Shown: one piece after another, positions 11,460 through 24,463 of the stretch | Numbering within the stretch: position 1 is the stretch's first letter | Layout of the letters: every line of letters begins with the position of its first letter | DNA from: Cyprinodon diabolis | Taxonomy: Eukaryota > Chordata > Actinopteri > Cyprinodontiformes > Cyprinodontidae | NCBI GenBank assembly: GCA_030533445.1 | Contig: CM060081.1 | Location: 31,384,111-31,448,110 of the forward strand | Length of the DNA: 64,000 bases | Direction of reading: 5' to 3' | Program-made: the position numbers and the translations under genes | Notes under the pieces: generated by a model | Databases searched by the model: none | Told to the model about the DNA's origin: nothing | What the model saw: only the letters and a program-made list of their open reading frames with translations

Positions 11460-13185
11460 TTTTGACAGAGAGAAATCTGAGCCAAGAGGAAAAAAAAAAA
11501 CAAAAACAGAAAAGAGACCATGGCATTTTCGCAGGCCTTGTCTGTGAGGGGCCGTTGTTTTGATTTGTGCCTGTTTAGAGAGTGAAGGGAAAAAGGGCCC
11601 CTGTCTGGGAGAAAGGGCTGAAGCTCTGTTACGGAGTTTAGGCCTCCATCTAGTCTAATAAAAAACACTTAAGCCAAACAACCCCCCTCTCGTTCTGCTT
11701 GTGTCTGATCCTGGGAGATACCTGGAGGCCCTCCACAGAGCACATTTAATAATAATGGTCCTCCTCAGCTCCCTCCCTGCCTCTCCGTGAGCAATGGGCA
11801 GCTCATACAGCACAGCGACTGGTTGGCAGGAAAGCATGAAGGGTGTGGTCATGGTGCCTCCAGTTTGTGTTACACAAATCTTACCTGAATAGGGTTTTTA
11901 TTTTTGGCCCAAACTTTGTTTTTCATGTTTCTTCCTCTGTATGCGGAGCTCCTTAAAGGTGATTTTCCTTTATCATAATCCCTTGTTTTTAGTTCTACAC
12001 AGGCCTCGGTTTGAGTAAGTGGTATTGTATGAAAAACAAACAGACTTGTGCTTTTTCATGGCGCAGAACCTGAATAAGAAGTGGCATTTTTTTATTTGTT
12101 TTGCCTTATGTTTGATTCTCAGTAATGCAGACAATCAACGAGGTAGGGGAGTTAAGTGTATTATAAATTACAGAGAGGGAGCCACCTCGCTCTTGGACCT
12201 CTTCCTGGTTGCTGCTGCCACTTTGGGTTATGTGAGGAGTAAAGTACTTTAGCATAGACTGTGGAGCTGCTCCACGGCGCTCCTTTGCATATCAAATAAA
12301 CAGCGAAGCAGGCGATGGCATTGCCAACACAGGCCACTGTGTTGTCTGTGCACACTGATGCACTTGCATTTGAAGCCTTTTGAATATCTCCCATGGTGCA
12401 GGTCTTGGTGACGCCATCTGATGTGTGCAGAAATGTGTCGAGCGGTGAGCTTTACCCGCAGGATGTGACACTTTTGATTTAAGGCATCACAGGTGAGTGT
12501 AGTAATTAAAGACAAGCCATACACTTAGAACATAATTAGGACTTTTACACAAGAGAGATTTCATATTACCACTAACTGGGTTTATGATTTTAAATGGGTA
12601 AATAGGTGTTTATGCATCCTGAACTGCCTTTATTGCTTATAAAAAAAAATGTTTACAGATTTTCACACTCAAATCTTGTTTTTATAGCTACTATTTTCAG
12701 TGTCCTCAATCCACAAGGTAAAGATCCACGGTTCGTATTTTCATAACAAAGCTTTTCTGGGGTCCAGCAAACAAACTGTTGTATGGATGTACCATTGATT
12801 TCACATTCACACGTCCAGACTTAAAGGGACTATAGGATTGCCAGTGAATCCCAAAATCTGTGTGCTGCTCACAGAGTGTCAAGTTGACATCCACTTCACT
12901 TCTGTAAACTGGTGAGATTATTCACTCAACAGGATCTCTTCGTGCCTTTCATCCTGCGAACTACGGGCCAATCCGGCCGCTGACAGCCAAGAGATAGTAT
13001 ACAGATGGAAATGAAGGAAGGAATGAAGAGTGAGAGTGTGTGTCTGTGTGTGTGTGTGAGGAGGGGGTCTACTGACTTCACCTAGTGTGAGGTTACAGTA
13101 GTTTCCCTAATATAGTCGTAGTTCTACTTATGGGCAACACGGCTCACAGCCCAGGGAGGCATGGACTGCAGGGCTGCAGAAGTAC
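11460..13185. promoter_or_regulatory. candidate conserved non-coding block
   Basis: Higher-complexity, less AT-rich sequence flanked by AT-rich DNA. It includes GATAA and AATAATAATGG patches near 11700-11900 and ATTTGCATATC-like sites near 12285. Overlapping open frames on both strands (for example 12161-12394 and 12249-12524) shadow each other, and none shows protein-family features. Regulatory status is inferred from texture only. Confidence 0.25.
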
Positions 13186-13189
13186 TGGG

Positions 13190-14100
13190 AAAAGATGTAT
13201 CTGTCAGTTTAAAGCTTAAGAACATTTTTATACACTTATTCAGACATCCTAAATGTAGGGAGAGGCGTCTCATATGTTTCCACAGTATGGATGTTTCATA
13301 GTATCACAAGTAGCTTATGATAAGTAAGCTAAAATGTTTAGTTTACATTAGAGGAAAGTAGAGTTCTGATAAATTAGATGATCTGATCTTACCAGTATGT
13401 CGTTGGTGTTGATCAGGATGGACCAAAAAACAAGTTCCTGGAGTAGGTTCCAATTTAAAATTCCTTGTTTTTCCAAAATTGAATCTGGAGAGTTAAATAT
13501 AAAGCATTTACCCTAAAAATTACTGGTAAAAATTGCAATTTCATGTTTTAATCATGAGACAAGGCAACTGAATTAGGCTTTAAATTTAGCGATTGATAAT
13601 GACAATTTTTACTGTTGTAACTTTTAGGCTAACTTAAATATGATCTTTTCAAAACTCTGCAACAAGATTGTTGCTAAAATACTACAGACAGAAGAATAAA
13701 ATGTTTAATTGGGGGAATTATTTTCTGAATGTACCCAAAATCATAAATAAATTAAGTTTTCCTTAAGATTCCACAGTGTGATAATTGTTGTTTCACCTTA
13801 TTTTTTGGTTCTCAGATCACCTTTTTATCAGAATTTATAAAGAAAGGCATAGATAAGGGGTGCTCAAGTCCAGTTTCCAAGTATATCATTTAAAAAACAA
13901 ATAGACATATATTTCAATAAATGACTAATTCATTTTCCCTCCCTTCTGAGAATGTATCATTTCAAAATCATATTTTGTAGTTAAATTTACCAGCATTTGC
14001 TTTTGTGTCTTTCTTTTATCACTGATATCAAATGAGAAAGTTCAGTTATAAAAACATACAGTGATAACAAAAACACAGTTTTGATGTTAGATGTATCTCT
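13190..14100. other. AT-rich intergenic DNA, nothing recognised
   Basis: No supportable exon, RNA gene or element boundary. Confidence 0.4.
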
Positions 14101-14104
14101 CCTT

Positions 14105-14384
14105 CTGTCTCCTTGAATCCCAGTCAGCCTCAGCAGATGGCCGCTCACACTGAGCCTGGTTCTGCTGGAGGTTTCTTCCTGTTAAAAGGGAGTTTTTCCT
14201 CTCCACTGTCGCTACAAGCATGCTTAATATGAGGTATTGCATTCGAGTCAATGAGTCGATGCAATCAACTGGTTTTCCTTAAATAGGAAACTTTAAATAA
14301 ATTTGACTTTATGATCTCTAAAGTGCCTTGAGATGACATGTGTTGTGAATTGGCGCTATATAAATAAACTGAATTGAATTGAAT
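14105..14384 (+). mobile_element. non-LTR retroelement 3' end, copy 1
   Basis: Begins in TCTGTCTCCTTGAATCCCAG, carries the GGCCGCTCACACTGAGCCTG and GGAGTTTTTCCTCTCCACTG blocks, then GACATGTGTTGTGAATTGGC and CTATATAAATAAA, and ends in a GAATTGAATTGAAT tail repeat. The same sequence occurs twice more on the minus strand (27858-28170 and 49502-49690). It is a very common fish repeat, best read as the 3' part of a LINE or LINE-dependent SINE with a simple-repeat tail. Confidence 0.8.
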
Positions 14385-14389
14385 AGATG

Positions 14390-14945
14390 CCATTTTGTCT
14401 GAATTTGAAATAAAAAAGTATGCAGTCTCCACACTTTCTTTGGCATCTCATTCAAATCCAGTTTATGCACCTAAATTCCAGCTTTAAATATTGATTAAAA
14501 TATTTTCACAGGCAAAGAGAAACATTAGAAATTTAACATTTTAGGAATGGTTTGTCTAATGGTTTAAAGTCAATATCCCAGTGTTGAATGTGGTTAATAC
14601 ACAATTAAAAAAAGAAACAGCTAAAACAAAATCTTGATTAAAAAGCTCTTATTTCGGATGTTTTGGGCTTTTTATCCTTTTAAAGAAAAAAAAGTCTAAA
14701 AAGCATTTTACAACATAAAATCTGTCTACAGTAATTTTTTTCATGAATTCATAACCTACCCTTTACTCAGACACCCAAATATCAGAATTTAATTTGTAAA
14801 ACTTTTAGATGTTTTGTAGATGTTTTAGATGATTTTTAATTGCTATTTTGCACAATTTGCTTAACTAAGTATTTTTTGTTGTTGAATATAAGAGATTTTG
14901 CATTTTTATACATACATTGATTAGATTTAATTATACCTTTCAACC
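14390..14945. other. AT-rich intergenic DNA, nothing recognised
   Basis: No supportable feature seen. Confidence 0.4.
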
Positions 14946-14949
14946 CCTT

Positions 14950-15015
14950 TTATAGAATAGAACAGAATAGAACAGAAAATCTCTTTATTTTCCCACATTG
15001 GGGAAATTTACGGCA
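14950..15015 (-). mobile_element. LINE-tail-like remnant
   Basis: A GAATAGAACA duplication followed by TTTATTTTCCCACATTGGGG and AAATTTA matches a minus-strand retroelement tail; the GGGGAAATTTA core is shared with the fragments at 8262-8540. Confidence 0.45.
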
Positions 15016-15507
15016 GCAAAAGGATTATTGAATCCACAGCCAAAACTCTTCCGGACTCCTTATTTTCAAGGACTTCGAAAGATCCAGTCCAGGTAGACCG
15101 GGTCCTTGGAAGACGCAGCCCATAAATTCCAGCACAGCGAAAGACACAGGAAAGGTGAATCATGCCTCGCTAGAAGTCTTGAACTGCTGATCAAACAAGA
15201 AAGTGGAGCGAATGAAGAAGGGGAGAGCAGAACAAACACCAGAGGCTGCAGACACACACTGTGCCTTATTTATAAACTTATGAAAGGATTGAAAATTTAC
15301 CAACGTTGTGCCTCATACCAAATAAGTCATTAAAGTTTGTTAATGGTCCAGACCATGTGCAAGTTTTTTTACTCTGTGAGTGCTTTTCTAGTATTACGTA
15401 TCCAATCAATCTACCATCACAGCTTCCTTCTTAAAACAGAAGAAAATATACTCCGCAGCATGATGCTGCCACCACCACACTGCAAATAAATGTATGGTTA
15501 TTAAAAG

Positions 15508-16203
15508 CAGTGGTGTCAAAAGTACACACATTTGTTACTTAAGTAGAAGTATAGATACTGCATTTTAAAAAAACACTCAACTTGACCTTTTTACTCAAGT
15601 AAAAGTGAAAAAGTATGCGCTCCAAAAACTACTTAAGTATAAAGTAACCATTAAAATAAACAGCCAGATGCCACTATATGAATTGAAAGCTCAATATTTC
15701 GACTATTTGGAAAATTTCTTTGAGATAGGGCCAAGGATGAGGGAGGTCTTGTCTCCATCTCCATCTCTCTATAGGCCCGTGTCCGACCTTTCAGACATAT
15801 CAACGTCTTTTTCTGAATCAGACATTGTAGCGTGGTATAGACAATTCACGTTTGCAGTTTGAAGAACACCTGCTTGCTTCTGATGATTTCCTTTAGATAA
15901 CCAATGAGTGTTTGTGTTATATGACTCATCCAATTACATTGGTTTTCACTAGATGTGGATGTCGCCAATGATCTGCATTGAATGATGCACATGACGTGAA
16001 ATAAATATTTATACCTAAGCCAAGAGTAACAAGTAATGTTTGTATTAAAAATGTTAGGAATAGAAAGTACAGATGCTTGTGTGAAAATGTAATGAGTAGA
16101 AGTCAGAAGTAGGAATAAAAATAAGTAATTGAGTAAAGTATAGATACCTAAAAAGTGTACTAAAGTACAGTAACAAAGTATTTGTACTTACTTGACGCCT
16201 CTG
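15508..16203. mobile_element. hAT-type MITE, complete, with perfect 8-bp duplication
   Basis: The left end CAGTGGTGTCAAAAGTAC and the right end, read on the minus strand as CAGAGGCGTCAAGTAAGTAC, start imperfect terminal inverted repeats of roughly 50-65 bp that both run through TTGTTACT to GTATCTATAC-like sequence. The insertion is flanked by an exact 8-bp direct repeat ATTAAAAG (15500-15507 and 16204-16211), the signature length for hAT transposition. The 696-bp element has no transposase; the 85-codon frame at 15605 spans the inverted repeat and internal filler. The perfect duplication suggests limited age. Confidence 0.93.
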
Positions 16204-16214
16204 ATTAAAAGTGC

Positions 16215-17095
16215 TAGTCTAATGTAGGTATCATCTGATAAGAGGACCTTCTTCTACTGTACCTGGTTGTTGTGATAATAGTGAAAATGTATTATTGTAT
16301 TTGGTCAAAGCTATATGAAAAATTTAGAAATCGTTGATGTTATAATTTTGTTGTAAATTGAAACATCTTTTTTTTTTCTAAGGCACTTATATCCAATCAA
16401 CTCTAGTAGGTCTTTCCACCACTGCAGTACAGAGTTTGTATAAAGAGCATTAAATCATGGCCCCCTTGGAGTTTTATATTGCAGTGTAGGAGTCCTTTGC
16501 TGCTGCACTTTTATGCCTGTATATAATGCACCATTGACTGAGATTGAATATTTTCTACATTTCTAACAGTAAACATTCCAGGAAAATTTGTCATACTACT
16601 TTAACTTTCAACAAATAACCCTAACCACTTTACAGAATGTAGTTTGTAGAGCTAAAAGAACCTAATCTTACTATTCTGAGAGAGAAAAAAAAATCCTGCA
16701 GAGAAGTTATTATTGTCAGTTATTTGTGGGAGTAAATGCACAGAGCTTCTGCCTTGATAATGCCTCCATATATGAACTTAACTGGTCTGAAGACCTGATG
16801 TGAGCAATATGTGCTATGAAATGTATTTCCTTCTCCTTGGGCAATAATACAAAGAATGTATTCTGCCTGTTCAGTCGTAACACTGGCATCCAGTCATTTT
16901 GTACTCTGGAACAAAATTTTCAGTTACTGGAATGAAACCAATTTTTACTCCTTTTAAGATAATGCAAATAAATATCAGTCCTGATTTGCCTGTTTTCTTT
17001 TTTTCTTTTTTATTTCCCTCAACTGCCCCACTCTTTGCTCCCTTATCAACACACAGAGCATTTCTTTCTTTCTCAAGGGTCGCATAAAAGGTCCC
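16215..17095. other. intergenic DNA, nothing recognised
   Basis: AT-rich sequence; no exon or element ends seen. Confidence 0.4.
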
Positions 17096-17099
17096 TCTT

Positions 17100-17590
17100 T
17101 TCTTGAGAATCAAGGCTGAGGAGAAGCCTGGTCCAGGACTGATTCATGTCGCACACATTGGCGGGATGTTATGCATGGATAATTGATTGTCGAAGCAGCA
17201 TGGCCACTGTTGGATCTTGATGGTGCTGCCGAAATGTCACCTTACTGATGTTACAGCGGCACCAATATTAAAAAGGCCGGTCTCAAAGACTTCCATCTGA
17301 GCCCACTGCTCTCCCACTGTGTCTGGGAGAGACAGCGCTGTTTGTCAGGCTTCTATTTCAGAAAGACAGATCTCGCATTCGCAACCTTATCTGCACAGGA
17401 CAGTGCACCCACTTCCAGAAGTGCATTGAACATTTCCAATCATAGGGATATATCACTCTCCTTTTAAAGTGGAAATCAAACGTGTGGGAATGGTGAGAGG
17501 GAGAGGGGGAAAAAACTGCATAATTGAGAGCTCATAGGATTTATTTATAGGTGGTTTGTCTCCTGCAAAACCCCCTGAAAAATTACACCC
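17100..17590. promoter_or_regulatory. candidate conserved non-coding element
   Basis: A non-repetitive block of balanced composition in AT-rich surroundings with no long frame. It carries homeodomain-like TAATTG/ATAATTGA cores, CCAAT near 17249 and 17437, and a CTTATCT GATA-type site near 17385. The texture matches deeply conserved developmental enhancers, but this cannot be tested from one sequence. Confidence 0.3.
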
Positions 17591-17594
17591 CTCG

Positions 17595-19195
17595 CAGCAA
17601 ATACCTCGCTCAACAACAATAATAAAGAGTCCATCTTTTTTTATATATATATAGTAATGTTTTCATACTGATTCCAGCTGAATTTTAATGGAAAATTGTT
17701 TGGAAACATCTCAGACATTAAGTCAGATAGTATAGCCGGCATTTATATAAAAGTGGAGGATTAAGTGGGCGGAAACCAGTTCATTTCAGAGTTTGAATGG
17801 TACGCAGAAAGCCAAGCCTGGACTGGTAAACTGTGTTAATCTATAAAGGCTTACATAGGTAAAAATAGACTACACCTGCATGCTTTTTAACACAGTGGTA
17901 CTTAGCTGAGAGGGGGACCATCCATTTCTAGTAACAGTGAATGAAAAAGAGAATCTTTACTAGTGGCTTCCTTACTATTTTCATACAATGCATACATTTG
18001 ATAAGCAGGAAATAAATGACAGAATAAGAATTTAAGGCACTTCTGTCGGTTTTTGTAAATTTTGCAAAGTTGCTACTGATGAATGTGTATTTAAAATATT
18101 ATTACAGAGTTAAAATCTTTTGAAATATTTCTAACAGAAGAAACATCATCTAACCTGCTGTCAGTTAGGCTGTTATTAAAACTCTTTACATCACCTGAAA
18201 CATAGTTATAATCAAGGCTGTATAACTACAGAATGTTTTAAAAGCAACAGAGGAACTTTATTTATGTTTATATTTAGTTACACCACAATCAAACTCTGTA
18301 GTGTATTCCTGTGTGACTTTATGTGTGGACTGACACAAAGGAGAACATTTGTTTCATTTTATTTTTAGTTCATTTTTTATAAATAAAAATCTGAAACATG
18401 TTGCTATGCATTTGCTTTCGACCTCCAACTTCAATCATATTATGACCCTATCTGAATCCGTCCCTCTAATTCTCACGAACATCTTTAGGGGTTTATCTAA
18501 ACCTGCTTTGCAAACCTAAACGCTGAATTTGGGACATTTTATCTTTGTTAAAAAAAAAGTCAGACTCAGTTAGATTTGATGGAGAGTGTCTCTAAAGATT
18601 AATTTGATTCAATCTGAATCAAATCTGGTTGCAAACTTTTACTGGAACATTATATGATCAGTCTAAATACATGATTCAAAAAGCCCTGTTGCAGATCTGA
18701 TGTAGTATTTTTGGGTTAATGTCCTCCATGAAAGTGCGCCTTATTCTTTTGCAGCCTCTAATGTTTGACTAGTCTCAAGGTCCCTGCAGAAGAAAAGCCT
18801 CTCCCATAGCTATGACATACTACCAACATACCTCACCGTCTGGATAATGTATTTGTTGATTTGCAATATTTGTTTCATGTCAAACTCTACACATCACCAT
18901 AGGTATTGTCCATTTAATTTGATTCTGAAATAATGTCTTTCAAAATCAGCACATCATCCTGAACACATCAGAGTAATGCTGCCACCAACATGCTTCTCCT
19001 TGAGGCAAGAAGTTTCTATGATGATGTATTTAAACAATGTTTAAAAAAGCATTAACTTTAAAATGCTCTGTTAAGTTGGTTAAACATGTAAAATTATAAC
19101 AATATCTTTTAAAGTTTGTGATTATAAAGTGACAAAATGCGAAAATGTTCTACAGGTATGAATGATTTAGCAAAACCCTGGATATTCCTTGCTCT
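17595..19195. other. AT-rich intergenic DNA, nothing recognised
   Basis: Includes a short TATATA run near 17641. A GCTGCCACCAACATGC fragment near 18975 resembles a word found in degraded fish transposons, but no element boundaries are visible. Confidence 0.35.
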
Positions 19196-19199
19196 TCTT

Positions 19200-21130
19200 T
19201 GTCCTGACATGCTGAAACGATTGAAAACTCAGGGCTTCCCTCCCATAATCTAGTGTGAATGAACATGTAAACTTAGCCAGGTATTAACAGAACTTGGCCC
19301 GTCTTCACTGCTCAGCGGTTCATGCTGCTGGCTGGCGTGACAGAAGTAAATGGCGGCTTTAAGGAGTGAGTTGGACCTGGAACCCAGCAGACAGGATGGA
19401 ACGCACCATACACTGCAGAGGCTGCCGGCAGAAAGCAGGAGAAAGGGAGTATTAATCGGCACCACATGTCTGCATATTCTCCAGGCTCCAGCATAAATTT
19501 CATTACTGCCCAACGCAAAAAGGCAACCTATCTATAGGACATGTGTAACGTGGCCTTAGACAGCTACCGTGTGAAAAACTTGCCCTGTTATATGTGAGTC
19601 ATGGCCTAATCTTTCATGGTGGCGTTTTTTCTTATGTTTTTTTTAAGGGGAAAAAGGGGGGAAGCAGCTGTTTTCTTCACCTGTCCTGTTCTGTACACGG
19701 GTCCCTATCAAAGCAAAAGGGGTTCCTGCACCTTCACACAAGCTCCTCCACTGCAAAGACACATGCAACACTCCTATCTAATGTGACAACACCACAGAGA
19801 CCAAACCCCTTTCTTTTTACCACACATGTACAATTTTATGGTGTTCCATTTGGATAACCGCACCGTTTATAGTGGGAGAGGTATTCATAAGGCCTTTAGC
19901 CAGCCTGAGCTCAGGGGGGGTTTCTTCTGGATTTGCGGTGGGTTGAATCAACACAGAAAGACTCAGTCTTAAACTTGTAGCACACCAGGAGGAGTGGGAT
20001 AAACTGTTTTAAGTGCCTTCTTGTCAGGGTAAGAACTTTTAGTGGGAAAGTCTTCACAGAGAAAAAATGAGAGAGCATGGACATGTGATTGAATTAACTG
20101 TTTGCACACATGTCCCCTTGTTTAAGGGGGAAACTAGTAACTATACTGCTGCTTAAGCTGCGGATTATCTGTCTGCGTCCTCTTGCCTCCTTAGCATCAA
20201 CATGAATTCACCCACTCGGAGTCTATCACACATCCGCAGAGCTCCCTGAGAGAGCACGGACCTTAGGGATGCCAGAGCTGGGGGAGGTGAGGCGGTGGGA
20301 GGAGGGGGGAACCTCGACAGAGCGGGGCCCATGGTTGCACCCATGGGCACGGCCCTCTCACTCTCTGGCAACCACTTTGTTAGGCACACAACACTAATCC
20401 GTCTTGTGTCTTTATTGCCCTCTGTGCGGAGGAGCAGGCCATGGCTGAGGCTGCAGGGGGTGGGGGGGTTGAAGCAGTGCTGCAGGGCCATTTGCTATCA
20501 GGGCTCCTGTTTGAAGATAGCCCACACTGTACAGCATTAAGACATCTAATGCAAGCAAGCTGAGAGCTAAACAAACTGATACTCTGTGAGACACAAGAGA
20601 ATGAAAGATGAAGGGTCCTCAAATAAATGCCACCCTCTCTTCCTCCTATTTTTTCCTCTTTTTTGGGGGGTTGGGGGCAGATTATTGCAACCTGAATCTA
20701 CTATGAGGCAATTCTGGCCCATGTTGTTAAAAATTCTCAATGAGCTAAACAACACATTCTTAATATTTTCAGTGTTGTTTCATGTGTTTGCCCCATACAT
20801 ATGAAAACTCTGCATTTCAAAACTTTTGTATTTGTTTTTCTTAAACTCTCTGCTCAATGCGTTTTCTCTCTACTGGCGCCATCTAGTGTCTGTCAGAGTG
20901 CAGGCACAGGTGTGTAAAAATTCAATGTCACCTTTTCTCTCCCAGCTGTCACCTGAGCTCCTTGGCAGCATAAGGTAATAGCATCGAGATGCAATCAAGA
21001 TTATACGCTTGTCACTCATTCTCTGCACAGTGTGTGAGGCAGACAGGAGATAAAGGCCTGAACACAGATGGGGAGATAAAGTGCTCCTAAATATGCATCA
21101 GTTTCCATAGAGTAGAAATGTTACCCTGAA
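19200..21130. promoter_or_regulatory. candidate regulatory block
   Basis: GC-richer, high-complexity sequence, including G/C-rich patches at 20270-20480. The sub-block 20940-21120 is non-repetitive and enhancer-like, with TAATAG, AAGATTATA, GATAA (twice) and ATATGCAT motifs. Overlapping frames on both strands at 20165-20622 are Pro/Ser-rich shadows of the G-rich tract and have no domain I recognise. Confidence 0.28.
20877..20888 (-). promoter_or_regulatory. CTCF-like motif (reverse orientation)
   Basis: CGCCATCTAGTG matches the reverse complement of the CTCF core closely. Only a motif match. Confidence 0.35.
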
Positions 21131-21139
21131 TGCTGCCAT

Positions 21140-22435
21140 TAGATCACTGGGAGGAGAAAATTGGTTAGAAAAGGGCTGTGCAAAAATGAGCTGAGGTGAA
21201 GTGATTCAAAAAAATTAAAATACAACAAAATTTTTATCCCTGCTTGTAGAAGCAAATTTTCTGGAGAAACGCTCCAAGTTTTTGTGACACTCTTTCTCAG
21301 CCATGATCTGAAGCTGTTTCTTGCTGCTGCTGCTCTATATCTCAACTGAACAGAAGCTTTACTTGTGAGCTACATCCACATTAGCTGTTTATTTCCATGT
21401 TTACACCGTTTCATATGACACCCAATGATAACAGGATTACTCTGCGACAATCAGTAATTTGTGGAATTCCCTCATTTCAGTTGGAGGATTTTGTTTTTAC
21501 TAAGAAAAAAAAGTGTATTCTTGTCTTCCCCTGAGTTTTGACTCCAGAAACCCTTCAGGTTTTTGCTGCAACCTCTGTGAGGGTCCAGATAAAGAAGAGC
21601 AGAGAACAAGGCCTGACGGTGAAAGCAAGAGGGGAACACAGCAGAAATAATAATGTGCACTGGAATTTAGAGATGAGGATGCTTTTATTCTGCAGGCTGA
21701 ACTGAGCCTTGTCAACATAAAACATGCATTAAAAAATGCTGCTCTATTGATGTTTAAAAAGCCCTGTGATGAATTCCTAACTTTAACTTTACAAGCTTTC
21801 ATTTAACAAGATTTGTTCAATAAGGATAAACTGTTGTGGAAAAATAATTACAGAATCTTCATGGTTATTTATATTCCTAAAATGTACTTCTCCTCTTTTT
21901 TTAAAGTAAGCCTTTCTTAAAAATGATGATGTTACGTCATCTATGTATTTTTATTTTCCTGGTTTGAAGGATGACATCACACAAACAATTGCTTCTCTTG
22001 AAAATGGGAAGGACAATAAAGCATGCCATTTAAGAAGATAGAGATGTATTCATCTTCATAATTTAGAAAATAGTAACAAGAAAATAAGTACTAGCATACA
22101 TTTGCTCACACCTAAAGTTCTAAAAAAAATTATTAATCAGCTTAAAACACGAGGGCCTGTTCAAAACATATATTATTTTTCCACTTTGAACCATTGGGTT
22201 TGAAAAAGAAGTCTCCAAATCTCCCTGTTAGATATCTGCAGCAAAGTGGGGGATATTCACCAATTCTGCAGCATAAAACATGTTTTTCTGTAACTTTTGT
22301 AAAAAAAATTTAGGTATAGTGGATGATGGTGTTTGATTACACTTATATACTTATTGATATAATAATTGATTAATCACTCTTACAACAAAATATAGTTTTT
22401 ATTATGAACTTTTCTGTTCTAACACAAAACATTGT
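21140..22435. other. intergenic DNA, nothing recognised
   Basis: The 100-codon minus-strand frame near 21500-21802 is Ser/Leu-rich and unconvincing. No element ends were recognised. Confidence 0.35.
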
Positions 22436-22463
22436 GAATATTTTTTTTCCATAACAATGATAT

Positions 22464-23020
22464 GTGTTGGAAAGTAACCAGCTTTTTCTGGATCAGTCCT
22501 TTTTCAAACCTTGTTTTGAATCGCAAGGCTCAACACAGGTGGGCTACTCTGCTGTCCAGCTACACTTTAAGGACAAACGGCACTCATTTCAGGACCAGAA
22601 TGTTAAAATTTTGGACAAAGAAGACAGGTCGTTTGAAAGGGGTGTGAAGGAATCCATCTATGTTAAAAGAGAAAAACCAACCTTAAACAGAGGGGGTGGA
22701 CTCAGGTTTCAGCTCTGGAAAACCTATAATGCAACAATAGAGTTGATGCCTTCCAGCCATCACCTTAATTCTCACCTGGTCAGCCAGGCCAACAAGGACC
22801 CCGACGACTCCCCATTACAGAGGGGTGGACCTGTTTTCAGTTCAATTTGCATTTTTTCTAAGCCATAACAAGGCTTTTGTTGGGCTACTCTATAAAAGCC
22901 TGGAGCTCAACGCTACTCCAGACATTTTGAATTTAGAAAGCTTCCTGGATGGGAGCGAAACGTCTTCAAACTTGGAAACAAAGTCCAGTGATTGCTTTTT
23001 AACTTTTTTTGGAGCTTGTT
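22464..23020 (+). mobile_element. Penelope-like retroelement 3' fragment
   Basis: The 134-codon frame 22464-22868 contains a stretch (about residues 39-77) with DKEDRSFERGVKESIYVKRE followed by PTLNRGGGLR. This resembles the C-terminal GIY-YIG endonuclease region of fish Penelope-like elements, in which a Lys-Glu-Ala/Ser-Ile-Tyr motif carries the catalytic glutamate. Downstream, AAGCTTCCTGGATGGGAGCG and the following AAACGTCTTCAA reproduce the 3' part of the same widespread repeat. Reverse transcriptase and the upstream GIY and YIG strands are absent, so this is a 5'-truncated, non-functional copy. The class assignment rests on recalled family resemblance. Confidence 0.6.
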
Positions 23021-23024
23021 TTCA

Positions 23025-24379
23025 GTCACCTACAAACCTTAACCTTGGGGGAAGTTTTTATTTCAAACTTTGTAACATCTTCCCAGTACAACTGTGTACA
23101 TTCTGATAACAAAATGAAGAGTATCAGTAAATGCACAAGTGAATTAAATTGTAGAAAGTTGCTCTAGTGCCTTTGTGGGTCTGGTTCAGTTCCTTCCTGT
23201 TTCTCGAACTCACTCACAGGAACAGTAAACAGCCTGATGGTTTCTTATTTAAAACAGCAAACTGTTTATTATCTTCAGAGTATTCACTGAATTTAAGAAG
23301 ATGGTTGAAATATAGAAAATGCCTGCATTTTTTCCTAAAGCTTCACATAGAACCTTAGTCTAATATCTCCACCTACTGGAAGAAATTGTAAATTACATGT
23401 CACTGAAGAACACCTGGTTTAATTTGCAGTCAGTTTAACAGACTGATGCCTTTTATTAATACTGGTTAAAAGCACATTGATCGAAATGCTAGTTGTGCAT
23501 TATCACGTCTCTCAAATATCAAGCTTTTTTTCTTTGTGTTCTTTGTGTTTTTGTTTCTTGTGTTACACTTTTGAGGCAACTTTAATTAAAAGAAAAAAAA
23601 AATTAGCCTGATAAAAATGTCAGTAACACATATTACACCTATGTTAGTATTTATTTAAGCTAGTGGAATACATGCCTTCATTAATTATCAAACTCACTTT
23701 GTTTTAAAGGAGAAGTCTGGTCATATTCAGAATTCAAACTTTTGAAAGTACTTCTGAAAGTACTTTAAATATGAAATTATTACAAGTCTAACAAGGTTTT
23801 TCACTTAAGAGTCAGACTTCCATTTCCACTGTAAAAAAAAAAATCAAACAGCTGAGAATGCATAAAAAACACCTGTCACCAGATAGCATTTTAATTAATT
23901 TGGTGATAGCCTACTTAATTTTGCAGATGAACTTCACATTGAATATCTTTGCCACAATTGTTCTTACTATTTCAAACAACCATGTTAAAAATTGATTGGG
24001 TAAAGACTGTTACCTCATCATTTTCTTAATATGAAGAGAAATATTATCCAGGGCGTTGCATATGAACACCTAATAGTGACTTTATAGATGGACATGTTAA
24101 GACAACTAATTTACTTTAAAGAATAGCACATAGTAAGTAAACCACATGTATTTTATTCGATTACAGCAATCCATCAGTTTTCTGAAGCTAATCAATCCTT
24201 GCACAAATGTAACCACACACACTTTTTAGAAGGATTTTAATGTAACATATTCAGTAAATGCACTTTCTTAAGGAAGACAAATCATAAATGCTCCAAAATA
24301 AATAAGCATACAATTAACCGCCAGTCAACAATACAATAAACAAATAGATGTAGGTAGACATTAATTTATGCAGTGAGAC

Positions 24380-24380
<1 letters not shown>
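23025..24380. other. AT-rich intergenic DNA
   Basis: No gene or bounded element recognised; one CTCF-like motif at 23367-23379. Confidence 0.4.
23367..23379 (-). promoter_or_regulatory. CTCF-like motif (reverse orientation)
   Basis: CTCCACCTACTGG matches the reverse CTCF core at nearly every position. Motif match only. Confidence 0.33.

Positions 24381-24383
<3 letters not shown>

Positions 24384-24461
<78 letters not shown>
24384..24461. repeat. (AT)n microsatellite
   Basis: About 38 AT units, read directly. Confidence 0.97.
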
Positions 24462-24463
<2 letters not shown>

